Shown piece by piece: positions 47,988-57,064 of a DNA stretch of 64,000 bases. Position numbers and translations under genes: made by a program. This DNA is from Rhodopirellula bahusiensis (GTDB lineage Bacteria > Planctomycetota > Planctomycetia > Pirellulales > Pirellulaceae). The stretch lies in assembly GCF_002727185.1 (NCBI RefSeq), contig NZ_NIZW01000008.1, positions 248,001 to 312,000 on the forward strand. The letters are read 5' to 3'. The notes beneath the pieces are model-generated. The model ran no database searches and was not told the origin of the DNA. It saw only the letters and a program-made list of their open reading frames with translations. The first letter of the stretch is position 1; each line of letters opens with the position of its first letter.

Positions 47988-50195
47988 ATGCGAATCCAGA
48001 ATCCCAGCAATCAGCCCGCGAAGACGGTGCCATCTCTTCTTTTGAGCAGCATTCTGCTCGTCCCTTTGGCGGGGATTGTGGAACCCTCTGCGGGCTCGTT
48101 GATGAGCTCCACCGCGATGGCCGACAGCGAATGGCATCGCACAGTTCCGGTTGTTAACGATGGTGAAATCGCGGAGTTGATCGAGGGACTAGGATCCGAG
48201 AGTTACGCGACGCGGGTTCGTTGCCGACAGCGTTTGTCTCGGATCGGTTTGGCCGCCTTCGATGCATTGCGACAGGCTCGCCACCACCCGGACAGCGAAA
48301 TTGCGATTGCGGCTCGCAAGTTGACCAGCGGCGTCGAAGTGCCGTGGTCGGTCAGCACCGACTCGGCGACGGTTCAAGAAATTCTAAGCGAATACGGTTC
48401 GCGTTCCGTCTTGGCTCGACGGCAACGCATTGGCCAACTCGTTGCGCTGCCGACCATGGATTCATTTCCTGCGCTGGTTCGATTGACTCGCTATGAAGCC
48501 GAGCCCACGCTCAGCCGGTTTGCTGCGATGGCTCTGTTGGCTCAGCCGGTCCGAGAGACGCTCGCTTTGCAATCCGAATGGACCACCGACGACGCCACGA
48601 AAAGAGGGAAGTCTCCCGAGGATGATTGGTTGGGACTGAGTGCTCACGATCGATCGTTGATGGCGATTCATTTGCAACAAGTCTTTGCCAACGACACTGA
48701 GTTCAGCGGTCAGTGGATGATCCACTATGCCAAGGAATTGGAATCAGGACGCTTTGAGGCGGACGGATGGAGTGAACTGATCGACGTGATGGAATCGAGT
48801 TGGGAGATCGACGTCGATGCGTCGGGGCAAGAGGTTGCTCGCGGCAAGATTGCTCCCGGAGCAATCATCAGCGGCGACGAACTGTTTCGGTTGACTTGGT
48901 TGAACGCCGAGCGAGCTCGCGTGTTGGGCCAAGAAGATGATGCTTCGCGGTTCTTCACTCAGCACATTGATGTGATTCCTCCGCGCACGCGCGAGCTCAC
49001 CGATGCGGCGTTGTGGGCGATCGACCACAAATTGTTTGACGTCATCACGGCAGCTCACGCCAAGCATCGATCGTTGTTCGAAAAGTCGCCTTCGTTGTTG
49101 TACGCGTCGGCCGAGGCTTTGCTGGAATCGGAACAACCGGAGCTGGCGACGGAACGAACCAAGCAGGCGTTGGCGTTGAACCCGGTCGTCAACTCAAATG
49201 ACGCGGGTGAGCCGCAACTGCATCCGGTATTGCTTGAGAATCATGCGGAAGCACACCTTCGAATCGCGGCGGATTTGATCGACCGTGGGTTATCGGATTG
49301 GGCTCAAGCCGAGTACCGCAAGTTGATCGACGAGTTGCCGCTGCACAACATCGAATCCTCGACGGCACGTATTGAATTGGCGGAGCACTTGGCTGAGCTG
49401 TTGCAGCCCGCTGAGGTGGTTGCTTTATTGCAGCCGCTTGTGGAGCGAATAGAGAAGGACGATGACTTTCGCCACAAACTGATGGCTCACGATTTCGATT
49501 ACCAATCGCTTCGCAGTCACTTGGATTTCCAAGCCGGTTTGGACTTGGCGAATCGAGACGACAAAGCCGCGGCCAGCGAGAGAATGCAAACCGCGTTCTC
49601 GATGGACCCCGAGAACATCGACATCCTGATCGCGATGTACCGCTTGGATTGGAACGATGAGTGGAAGGAAGATGTGGTCAGCAAGATCGAGTCTGTGTTG
49701 GCCGAAATCGACGAAGACATCGAAGAGACACGCCAGACGTTTCGAGAGACCGGCAACGGTCGCCCGGGACGCCAAACGGCCATTCGCGACATGTTGTTGG
49801 CCAATTTTTATAACCAATACGCTTGGCTGGTCAGCAACACCGAAGGCGACTACGACAAGGCTCTCAAGCGAAGCATCGAGTCATTGGAGATGAGTCCCGG
49901 CAGCGAGGCTTTGTTGGACACGTGTGGCCGTTGCTATTTCGCGACGGGTGATCTGCCCGCTGCGATTGTGACGCAGCGGAAAGCGGTCGAGATGACGCCC
50001 AACTCTCCTCCGCTCAGACGTCAATTGAAGATGTTTGAAAACGCTTGGTTGGACGCCAACCCAGGCAAAACGCTGCAAGAACTCCCCGTGGTGGAACTGC
50101 CCATTGCCACCGCTTCGTCTCAGGAGCGGACCGATCGGCAACGCCGTTTGGGAGTCGTGCCTCCCGATGGTCCGCTGAGTTTTTTGGACAATTGA
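47988..50195 (+). CDS. Exported TPR/HEAT-like repeat protein
   Basis: 735 residues from ATG 47988, which gives a signal-like segment (SLLLSSILLVPLAGIVEPSA). The N-terminal part has HEAT-like planctomycete repeats (ELIEGLGSESYATRVRCRQR, SEIAIAARKL), and the C-terminal half has TPR-like units (YDKALKRSIESLEMSPGSEA, then CGRCYFATGDLPAAIVTQRK). No catalytic site seen. Probably a periplasmic scaffold. Confidence 0.7.
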   Translation: MRIQNPSNQPAKTVPSLLLSSILLVPLAGIVEPSAGSLMSSTAMADSEWHRTVPVVNDGEIAELIEGLGSESYATRVRCRQRLSRIGLAAFDALRQARHHPDSEIAIAARKLTSGVEVPWSVSTDSATVQEILSEYGSRSVLARRQRIGQLVALPTMDSFPALVRLTRYEAEPTLSRFAAMALLAQPVRETLALQSEWTTDDATKRGKSPEDDWLGLSAHDRSLMAIHLQQVFANDTEFSGQWMIHYAKELESGRFEADGWSELIDVMESSWEIDVDASGQEVARGKIAPGAIISGDELFRLTWLNAERARVLGQEDDASRFFTQHIDVIPPRTRELTDAALWAIDHKLFDVITAAHAKHRSLFEKSPSLLYASAEALLESEQPELATERTKQALALNPVVNSNDAGEPQLHPVLLENHAEAHLRIAADLIDRGLSDWAQAEYRKLIDELPLHNIESSTARIELAEHLAELLQPAEVVALLQPLVERIEKDDDFRHKLMAHDFDYQSLRSHLDFQAGLDLANRDDKAAASERMQTAFSMDPENIDILIAMYRLDWNDEWKEDVVSKIESVLAEIDEDIEETRQTFRETGNGRPGRQTAIRDMLLANFYNQYAWLVSNTEGDYDKALKRSIESLEMSPGSEALLDTCGRCYFATGDLPAAIVTQRKAVEMTPNSPPLRRQLKMFENAWLDANPGKTLQELPVVELPIATASSQERTDRQRRLGVVPPDGPLSFLDN

Positions 50196-50459
50196 ATGCA
50201 GTTGTCTCAAGTTTTGGCCTCCAACCAAAACTCTGATTTTCCGCCGATTGTGAAGTTTGGCAAACCTTGCGGCGCGGTCTGTCACTGATCAAGCGATCTT
50301 GCGGCGATGTCCGATGGTAACCCTCGTACCGGTCACTCCGTTTGCTTCCGCTTTGTCGGATCGAGCGAGTGACATCACAGGGGCGACGCTCTGCTTCGGC
50401 AGTGTGTTGTTCTGGTTGTTTCAATGACTTCCGCTTGATTGCGTGAGTGCGGGGATTGC

Positions 50460-51965
50460 ATGCGTTGGTTTCTAAAACATTCGCCGACACGTCACGACGT
50501 GTCGGCGCATCGTTCCCCATCCATGGGTGTGTTGCTGTCGATGGGGTTGCTGGCGGGTTTGACCGTTGGCACCGGCAGCGATGAGTCGGTGCGAGCCGAT
50601 GACTTGCAAAGCGTGACCGCGACCAGTTTCCGCAGCAGCGATGCAAGTGTTCGTGACATGCGATCGACCGGTCGGTCTTCGCGTTCGTTGCGTGAAACGC
50701 CCACGGTGACCGCGATTCGTCGTGCTTCACCCTCGGTGGTGAACCTGCACGGTCAAAAGACCATCCGAACAACCGCGGCCAGCATGGCCGGTGGCGCGCC
50801 GGATTCGTTTCGCCAGGTCAACGGCATGGGCACCGGGGTCGTGATTGATCCACGTGGCTATGTAATCACGAACTACCACGTGGTCGAAGACGTCAACGAA
50901 CTCAACGTGACGTTGCACACTGGTGAAGCCACCCGGGCCGACTTGATCGCCTCGGATCCGCAGAGCGATTTGGCGCTCGTCAAATTGCGAGGCCAAGGCC
51001 CGTTTCCGACCATCCCTCGCGGACACAGCGATGATTTGATGATCGGCGAAACCGTCATCGCCATCGGCAATGCGTTTGGCTATGTCCACACCAGCACCGA
51101 AGGAATCATCAGTGCTCTGCACCGTGATGTGCCGGTCAATGAGACTCAGCAGTACCGCGATCTGATCCAAACCAGTGCGGGCATCAATCCCGGCAACTCG
51201 GGCGGGCCATTGTTGAACATCGACGGTGAAATGATCGGCGTGAACGTCGCCGTTCGCGTTGGTGCTCAGCAGATCGCGTTTGCGATTCCGATCGATCAAG
51301 TCCTCGACACCGTGACCGAGATGATCAACCGCCACAATAATCGCCGCATGGTGATTGGGATGGACGGAGCCGCGGTTTCGCGGGGTGGCCTGCAGGTGAC
51401 TCGTTTGTCCGAGGGCGGCTCGGCTCACCAAGCCGGATTGCAGGCGGGCGATCGATTGGTGCGAATCAATCAACAAAACATTGCCGATCCACTGAACTAC
51501 GAATTGTCAGTGTTGGAACTTGGCCCAGGCGATCCACTGCAAGTGGAATTTGAACGCGACGGAGAGTTCTTCCAAACTCAATTGGCGACCGCTGTGTCGT
51601 CGCAAGAGTTCGGTGACCCGGCCGCGGCACTCGCCTGGCAAGTCGTCGGCGTTTCGGTGCGACCAGCGGGCGAGTCTTTTGTTCGTCGCATGAATTCGCG
51701 ACTACGAACCAACTACCGCGGTGGTTTGATTGTCACTGATGTCCGAGCTGGTTCCGCTGCGAGCGAACAAGGCATCACGGCGGGCGACGTTCTGCTGGGG
51801 ATTCATGTTTGGCAAACCGCCGGGCTGGAAGACTTGGCCGAGATCCTCGACCAACCCAACATTCGACGCGGTTCCAAGGCCAAGTTCTACCTCGTTCGGA
51901 AGGATCAGACGCTCTACGGCCATCTTCAATTAGCTTCGCAAGGAAACCAGCTGACACGACGCTAA
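50460..51965 (+). CDS. DegP/HtrA-type periplasmic serine protease with two PDZ domains
   Basis: 501 residues from ATG 50460; a GTG at 50439 is possible. The catalytic triad is complete: His in YVITNYHVVEDVNE near 139, Asp in PQSDLALVKLRGQ near 168, Ser in INPGNSGGPLLN near 247. Two PDZ-like regions follow (LQVTRLSEGGSAHQAGLQAG; GLIVTDVRAGSAASEQGIT). An N-terminal stretch (SMGVLLSMGLLAGLTVGTGS) may be a signal peptide. It would degrade misfolded envelope proteins. Confidence 0.9.
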   Translation: MRWFLKHSPTRHDVSAHRSPSMGVLLSMGLLAGLTVGTGSDESVRADDLQSVTATSFRSSDASVRDMRSTGRSSRSLRETPTVTAIRRASPSVVNLHGQKTIRTTAASMAGGAPDSFRQVNGMGTGVVIDPRGYVITNYHVVEDVNELNVTLHTGEATRADLIASDPQSDLALVKLRGQGPFPTIPRGHSDDLMIGETVIAIGNAFGYVHTSTEGIISALHRDVPVNETQQYRDLIQTSAGINPGNSGGPLLNIDGEMIGVNVAVRVGAQQIAFAIPIDQVLDTVTEMINRHNNRRMVIGMDGAAVSRGGLQVTRLSEGGSAHQAGLQAGDRLVRINQQNIADPLNYELSVLELGPGDPLQVEFERDGEFFQTQLATAVSSQEFGDPAAALAWQVVGVSVRPAGESFVRRMNSRLRTNYRGGLIVTDVRAGSAASEQGITAGDVLLGIHVWQTAGLEDLAEILDQPNIRRGSKAKFYLVRKDQTLYGHLQLASQGNQLTRR

Positions 51966-52088
51966 AGAGTGAGTGGGACGATTGAAGGAACCCGAAACGG
52001 CTCTTTCAAATCGCCGGTGTGGTCAACCACACCCAAACGAACTCTTGTCGAACAGAGGTTTCCTGTTTCACCGATCGATTCGTCCTGG

Positions 52089-52217
52089 GACGAACGAGTC
52101 GGATGCATCTCCCGCAGATGCACCGGGCTCGTTCGTCGACCCAGCCGGGACGTGATCGATCGTTCATTCGCCCGTGAACGGACGCATTTGACACCCGCAT
52201 GTCATTTGCGTCCGTTC
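52089..52217 (+). repeat. Two consecutive hairpins in the leader of the 52269 gene
   Basis: Hairpin 1: GACGAACGAG (52089-52098) pairs with CTCGTTCGTC (52129-52138), with an inner GGATGCATCT and AGATGCACC pair around loop CCCGC. Hairpin 2: GAACGGACGCA (52176-52186) pairs with TGCGTCCGTTC (52207-52217), inner TGACA/TGTCA, loop CCCGCA. Both apical loops share CCCGC. They lie between the protease stop and the next ATG, so they could be a leader RNA structure or a dispersed palindromic repeat pair. Confidence 0.75.
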
Positions 52218-52268
52218 GCCCGCGAGTCTTTCCCGACTGACCCAACCATTCATCTGATCGAATCCACG

Positions 52269-52799
52269 ATGGAGTCGAAATTGGCACCTGCGACGCTTGG
52301 CTATTTCACGATCGTTCAACAAGAACGCACCGGATGGACGGGCGGCTTGCTCGTTCTCAACGGAGGCGGGCGGCCTCTGGAGTTTCAGTGCACGCTGCCG
52401 TTGCGTCCGACCAAGGCTCACGAGATCCTGTTTGGCAACACATTGCGTCAGCATCTGATTTGTGACGTCATCGGACCCACGTTGCTGAAAAAGTGCCGCA
52501 CACCGATCTCGATGTTGATGTGTGAGCAAACCGAGTCGTTGCAAATGTCGGATGCCAATTGCACAATCGGGTTTGTCGCCACTCCAGAGAACGACGGCAA
52601 GTCCTACGTCGCGAAAGAACCCGATGGTCATTGCGCCATGAAAGTTCGCGGCGCGTCGGTGTTGGTCGCGATGGAACAAATGGAAGCGGCCGAGCAAGTT
52701 GCTCAGCAAATGAGCGACTTCCCCGATGTGATTGAACCGTTCGAACGAATTCGAGAAGCGATTCGAGAGGCTCAGTCCCAAATCGCGAGGGCGGCGTAG
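52269..52799 (+). CDS. Orphan protein coupled to the SNF2 helicase
   Basis: The product is 176 residues from ATG 52269. It is soluble and mixed alpha/beta (TGWTGGLLVLNGGGRPLEFQ, then QHLICDVIGPTLLKKCR). The C-terminus is an amphipathic helix rich in Glu and Gln. The last base of its stop overlaps the GTG of the SNF2 gene (TAGTG), so the two are translationally coupled. I do not recognise the family. A partner of the helicase is an inference. Confidence 0.7.
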   Translation: MESKLAPATLGYFTIVQQERTGWTGGLLVLNGGGRPLEFQCTLPLRPTKAHEILFGNTLRQHLICDVIGPTLLKKCRTPISMLMCEQTESLQMSDANCTIGFVATPENDGKSYVAKEPDGHCAMKVRGASVLVAMEQMEAAEQVAQQMSDFPDVIEPFERIREAIREAQSQIARAA

Positions 52800-54700
52800 T
52801 GTGGTTCCGAAAATCGTCGCCGGTTTCTGCTGATCCACTCTCCCCTTCCATCCCGTCGCCCAGGGACACTTCGTCGAGCGACGTTGCGAAACCGGCGACT
52901 CCGGCGCAGCGTCCCGCGATGCAGTGCGAGATCGATAGCGTCAACAGTTGGGACGTTGAAACTGCGTTCGAGTTGCAAACCGATGAGTGGACGCTGCCGG
53001 CGCTGCAACCGATGCGGGTGCCAATCAAGTTGCCGCCTCTCGTCGCGAAGACAACCGGTTTCTTGTTTCCCGAATCCGCGTCTTGGATTCCCAAGCTAAC
53101 CGAGAAACCCGCGAAGGCGGTTGCTGGTTCGATCGGTCCCGAAGGGAATGACCAATCCGAATCAGAAGACGGTTCTAAGAAGCGTCGCAAGTCGATCGGA
53201 AAACGTTCGCGAATCAAGCCGCCCAACGACATCGTGAAGTTGCAGGATCGGTTGTATTACCTGTTGCAACCGCCGCTCGATTTGTTGGTCGGCAGCGGGC
53301 AGTTGAACTTCCCGTTTGAGCCGTTTCCGTATCAGCTTGATGGAATTGCGTTTCTGTTTCCTCGGTACGCCTGTGTGTTGGCCGATGAGATGGGGCTGGG
53401 CAAGACCATGCAAGCGATCAGCACCATGCGGATGTTGTTGTGCAGCGGCGAGCTTCGCAGCGTGTTGCTGGTTTGCCCCAAGCCGTTGGTCAGCAACTGG
53501 CTTCGCGAATTCAGCGTGTGGGCGCCGGAGATTCCTGTCGTGGCAATCGAAGGCAACGCGGCCAAGCGAGAGTTCCAGTGGCGTGAACCGAACGTGCCGG
53601 TGAAGATCGCCAACTATGAATTGTTGATGCGAGACAAAGACATCGTGCTCGAGGGCGGCCTGCACTTTGACTTGGTTGCGCTCGACGAAGCTCAGCGGAT
53701 CAAGAACAGCAACAACACGACCAGCGAAATCATCCGTGCCATCCCGCGAACGAGATCGTGGGCGTTGACGGGGACTCCGGTTGAAAACTCACCGGACGAC
53801 TTGGTTGGCATCTTCGACTTCCTCTCGCCAGGCTACTTGCAAACCGGCATGCCGATGTCGCAGATGGCGGGCATGGCAGGCGACTACATTTTGCGGCGCA
53901 CCAAAGACATGGTGCTTGAAGACATGCCGCCCAAGCTCTATCGCGACGCGGACATCGATCTGACGCCCGAGCAATGGGCTCGCTATGAGACGGCTGAGAA
54001 AGAAGGCGTGGTCCATCTTGAGGAGCTGGAGGAATCGTTGACCGTCCAGCATGTGTTCGAGTTGGTACTGCGGCTGAAGCAGATTTGCAACTTCGATCCA
54101 GTGACCAATTCCAGCGCCAAACTGCAGCGGCTCGAAGCGGACATGGAAGAGGTCGCGGCCAGCGGACAGAAAGCAATCCTGTTCAGCCAATGGACTCGGA
54201 CGATTGAAAAGATGCGACCGACGCTGGAACGATTCGGCCCGCTGGAATACCACGGGAAGATTCCGCATAAAAAACGCGAGGGCGTGATCGACCAGTTCAA
54301 GAACGATCCCAACAGCCACATCATTTTGATGAGCTACGGTGCCGGCAGCGTGGGGTTGAACCTGCAATTTTGCCGTTACGTGTTCTTGTTCGATCGATGG
54401 TGGAACCCTGCGATCGAAGATCAGGCGATCAACCGGGCTCACCGCATCGGAGCGGCAGGCAGCGTGACGGTTTCTCGAATGATGGCGATCAACACGATCG
54501 AGCAACGCATTGCGTCGGTGCTGGACCAGAAACGCGAAATGTTCGACATGCTTTTCGCGGATCAACGCGACGCTTCGAAGAACGCAGCGGGCGACGGTCC
54601 GGCAAAGTCGGGACCTCTTTCCAAGGCTGGTGGATTGTCACGAGACGAAATCTTCGGGCTGTTCGACTTGCGGGCACCCGGCGGCAAAAAGGTGGCTTGA
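52799..54700 (+). CDS. SNF2/SWI2-family DNA helicase
   Basis: 633 residues from GTG 52799. Motifs in order: I ADEMGLGKTMQAIS near 195, II DEAQRIKN near 296, III LTGTPVENSPDDL, and VI-type RWWNPAIEDQAINRAHRIGA near 540. The N-terminal 170 residues are specific to this protein and partly disordered. Such ATPases translocate on double-stranded DNA and remodel protein-DNA complexes. The bacterial versions are often in DNA repair or transcription (RapA-like) or in defence islands. Its role here is open. Confidence 0.88.
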   Translation: MWFRKSSPVSADPLSPSIPSPRDTSSSDVAKPATPAQRPAMQCEIDSVNSWDVETAFELQTDEWTLPALQPMRVPIKLPPLVAKTTGFLFPESASWIPKLTEKPAKAVAGSIGPEGNDQSESEDGSKKRRKSIGKRSRIKPPNDIVKLQDRLYYLLQPPLDLLVGSGQLNFPFEPFPYQLDGIAFLFPRYACVLADEMGLGKTMQAISTMRMLLCSGELRSVLLVCPKPLVSNWLREFSVWAPEIPVVAIEGNAAKREFQWREPNVPVKIANYELLMRDKDIVLEGGLHFDLVALDEAQRIKNSNNTTSEIIRAIPRTRSWALTGTPVENSPDDLVGIFDFLSPGYLQTGMPMSQMAGMAGDYILRRTKDMVLEDMPPKLYRDADIDLTPEQWARYETAEKEGVVHLEELEESLTVQHVFELVLRLKQICNFDPVTNSSAKLQRLEADMEEVAASGQKAILFSQWTRTIEKMRPTLERFGPLEYHGKIPHKKREGVIDQFKNDPNSHIILMSYGAGSVGLNLQFCRYVFLFDRWWNPAIEDQAINRAHRIGAAGSVTVSRMMAINTIEQRIASVLDQKREMFDMLFADQRDASKNAAGDGPAKSGPLSKAGGLSRDEIFGLFDLRAPGGKKVA

Positions 54701-55160
54701 GTGGAGGTCTGCTCTGGGAGACGTGTTAAAGCGGTTGTAGCTGAATTCGCCAGAATTCAGAGGCTCGAGTTGGTTGGCAGTCCGAATTCTCGCGAATCCG
54801 GCTACGGGAGTGAGTTTGCAGCAACTGGGTGAGTTCGCGCGGGGGCATTCCAGGCTCCCGGCGTCTTTTGGCTGCAGCAACTTTGCCCAGTTTGACAGGT
54901 GGTTTGTTCTCACCCGAAAGACATCGCAAACTTCTTTGGACGATGGCTTCATTTCTAAGTAGTGAACGGATGGTGACTTCCGTCGTTGGCCGTCGTCGCA
55001 AGCCGCAGAAACGGCTGCGTTTTCGAAGAAAGGGGCTTTTCGCGATGCGGGCAATCGCAATGGTTCGCGGCAACGCAATTTCGCCGGTGCCGCACAGGAA
55101 TGTGACTCGTATCTGGACCAAGGATTGGCTCCACCGGCTCCTTTTCTTCAGGAGTGTTGA
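54701..55160 (+). other. Gap with a dispersed imperfect inverted repeat
   Basis: GTAGCTGAATTCGCCAGAAT (54737-54756, then TC) and GAATTCTCGCGAATCCGGCT (54784-54803, then AC) are imperfect complements matching at 19 of 22 positions. A planctomycete palindrome family is likely. Downstream, ACTTTGCCCAGTTTGACAGG at 54879-54898, followed by TGGTTTGTTCTC, resembles part of the 14142-14508 gap. No gene supported. Confidence 0.55.
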
Positions 55161-55937
55161 ATGTCTCGATTGTTTGAAGCGTCCCGTCTGTCAGAAACGA
55201 ATTCGTTGACCGAACTCGTGCGAGGCTTTGTGCCTCGATTGTTTGTGCCGCATCTGCCCGCTCTGATTGCCATCGGTGGAGTCACCTGCGGAACGCTGCT
55301 GGTGACGCCAACGGAAGTGAATGCCGCCAATGGTAGAGTCGTTCAGACGGCGACAATCCCAACGGGATCCGGTTGCACCAATTGCGGCCAAAACCGCAGC
55401 GTGGTGACACGTTCGCCTGTTTCGAGCCGAACCGTGTCGGTGGGAACTCCGGTGCAACACGGACAAGTGATCCACTCGGGCCCGGTCGTTCACCAGGGAC
55501 CAGTCTCCCGTCAGGGAACCGAGATCTATCGGGGCCAAGCCACGCATCAAGGCCAGGTGATTTACCAAACGAGCAAACCTTCGGTGATGCCGGTCTCGCA
55601 CTCGGTGCCCAGCTCACGTCGCGTCGGTGGTGCGGTTTCGAATGTCTTGACGACTTTGAACGCACAACGGTCTCGACAAGGACTACGTGGTCTTGCGTAT
55701 GATCCGCAATTGCAAGCGGTCGCGGAACGGCGTGCTCAGTTGATGGCGTCGACAGGTTTGAAAACTCATCCGTCAGGATCGTTTGCCCCCGGACGCTATG
55801 AGGGCGTCGGATGGAGCAGTTCCCACACGCCCGCCGGAGTTTCGGCTTGTTACACCAGCGACCCCAACATGCGAGTGGCAGGAGCGGCGATGGCACGCGG
55901 TCGCGATGGCGTTTACTTCTGCGTCGTGTATCGCTGA
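55161..55937 (+). CDS. Exported CAP-domain (SCP/PR1) protein
   Basis: 258 residues from ATG 55161. The first about 55 residues hold a long signal or anchor (LPALIAIGGVTCGTLLVTP). A Ser/Gln/His-rich linker with repeated HQGP and HQGQV units follows, then a CAP domain near residues 155-258: VLTTLNAQRSRQGLRGLAYD, QLQAVAERRAQLMASTGL, EGVGWSSSHTPA, VYFCVVYR. CAP proteins in bacteria are secreted and of mostly unknown activity. Two Cys in the linker (CTNCG) may bind metal or form a disulfide. Confidence 0.8.
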   Translation: MSRLFEASRLSETNSLTELVRGFVPRLFVPHLPALIAIGGVTCGTLLVTPTEVNAANGRVVQTATIPTGSGCTNCGQNRSVVTRSPVSSRTVSVGTPVQHGQVIHSGPVVHQGPVSRQGTEIYRGQATHQGQVIYQTSKPSVMPVSHSVPSSRRVGGAVSNVLTTLNAQRSRQGLRGLAYDPQLQAVAERRAQLMASTGLKTHPSGSFAPGRYEGVGWSSSHTPAGVSACYTSDPNMRVAGAAMARGRDGVYFCVVYR

Positions 55938-55945
55938 TTCCCGTG

Positions 55946-56986
55946 ATGGTGATGGCCGTCGCTCTGGCTGAGTCGGCGGTTGTGCCATCGGGTTCGATAG
56001 GATGTCTGGCGCGGTGCAGTGGGCAAATACCGCTGACCGCGCCGCAGATCACGCCGGCGACCAGCGTCGAAATGACGCCCGATCAAGCTCGCCAATCAGT
56101 TCAGTGGTTGGCGGATCAACTTCTCAAACATGTCCCCGATGGCTTTGACGGCGATGATGATTGGGGCAAGACAAAATCGTTGTGGGCGGGCGTGAAAGTC
56201 CGCCGCGAAGGTTGGAAGCTGAAAACCAACCGACGCCGCAAAGAGGTTCGGCACGGACGTTGGGTCCGCTATGACGTCACGTTGCCGGAGCTCACCGAGC
56301 TCCAACGCCCCATCTCAACAGCCGAATCAACACTTCACCCTCCCTCTGGGAGGGTCGAGCAAAGCGAGGGGAGGGCCGAGCATGACCTCCGCGCGCCCGC
56401 CAACCCTAGACGGTTTTCCGCATTGGCATGGCCATCCACCCTGCCCCTCGGCGCGTCGGGGACGCTGGCCCAATCTCCGCTTACGATTCGTTCCGTTGTT
56501 CCTTCCACAACGCCGTCCGGCAATCCAGGTTGGCTCGTCGATGCCGTTGTGCGAACGCCCGCGAAATTTCACATTCGGCTGGAACGTTGGAACCTGGGTG
56601 TGCAGGCTTTTAGCATCAGCGTCGATGGCACGATGGACGTGAACCTAGACTGCCAGTTTGTGATGGGCATGTCCGCCGACTACAGCGAAGTGCCTCCCGC
56701 GATTCAGTTGGATGTGAACGTCGAGCAAGCCAACATGCGGATGGATCGATTCAACGTCGAACGAATCAGCAAGCTGGGCGGTGACGCGGCGGAAGAGCTG
56801 GGCAACTTAGCGGAGGACACGTTGATTCGGTTGTGGCTCAAGAAAGAGAACACTCGTTTGGCCGATCGTTTGAACGACGCGATCGCGAAACATCAATCCG
56901 ACCTACGGTGGTCGATGATGCAATGGTTGGGACAATGGCACTCGGCGTCGTTGCCATCAGCTGATGCGGACAGCACCACCCGCTGA
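55946..56986 (+). CDS. Exported protein carrying an in-frame dispersed repeat
   Basis: 346 residues from ATG 55946 (GTG 55943 is possible); the longer frame overlaps the CAP gene. A signal-like start (VMAVALAESAVVPSGSIGC) is followed by a helical N-terminal domain. A segment of poor composition near residues 128-175 (HPPSGRVEQSEGRAEHDLRA) is encoded by the repeat at 56337-56382, and a C-terminal beta domain follows (VVRTPAKFHIRLERWNLGVQ, NLDCQFVMGMSADYSEV). Family unknown. Confidence 0.65.
   Translation: MVMAVALAESAVVPSGSIGCLARCSGQIPLTAPQITPATSVEMTPDQARQSVQWLADQLLKHVPDGFDGDDDWGKTKSLWAGVKVRREGWKLKTNRRRKEVRHGRWVRYDVTLPELTELQRPISTAESTLHPPSGRVEQSEGRAEHDLRAPANPRRFSALAWPSTLPLGASGTLAQSPLTIRSVVPSTTPSGNPGWLVDAVVRTPAKFHIRLERWNLGVQAFSISVDGTMDVNLDCQFVMGMSADYSEVPPAIQLDVNVEQANMRMDRFNVERISKLGGDAAEELGNLAEDTLIRLWLKKENTRLADRLNDAIAKHQSDLRWSMMQWLGQWHSASLPSADADSTTR
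56337..56382 (+). repeat. Dispersed hairpin repeat inside a coding region
   Basis: ACCCTCCC (56337-56344) and GGGAGGGT (56348-56355) form a tight hairpin, followed by CGAGCAAAGCGAGGGGAGGG. This sequence type is common between genes in this group of bacteria (from memory). Here it is read through in frame, adding a Pro/Arg/Glu segment without a stop. Confidence 0.65.
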
Positions 56987-57064
56987 CCATCTCTGACTCC
57001 TCTGCAAGCGTGGTCTGATTCCGGGCCTCGATTGAATTCCCCAGCCGATCACCAAGATCCGCCC

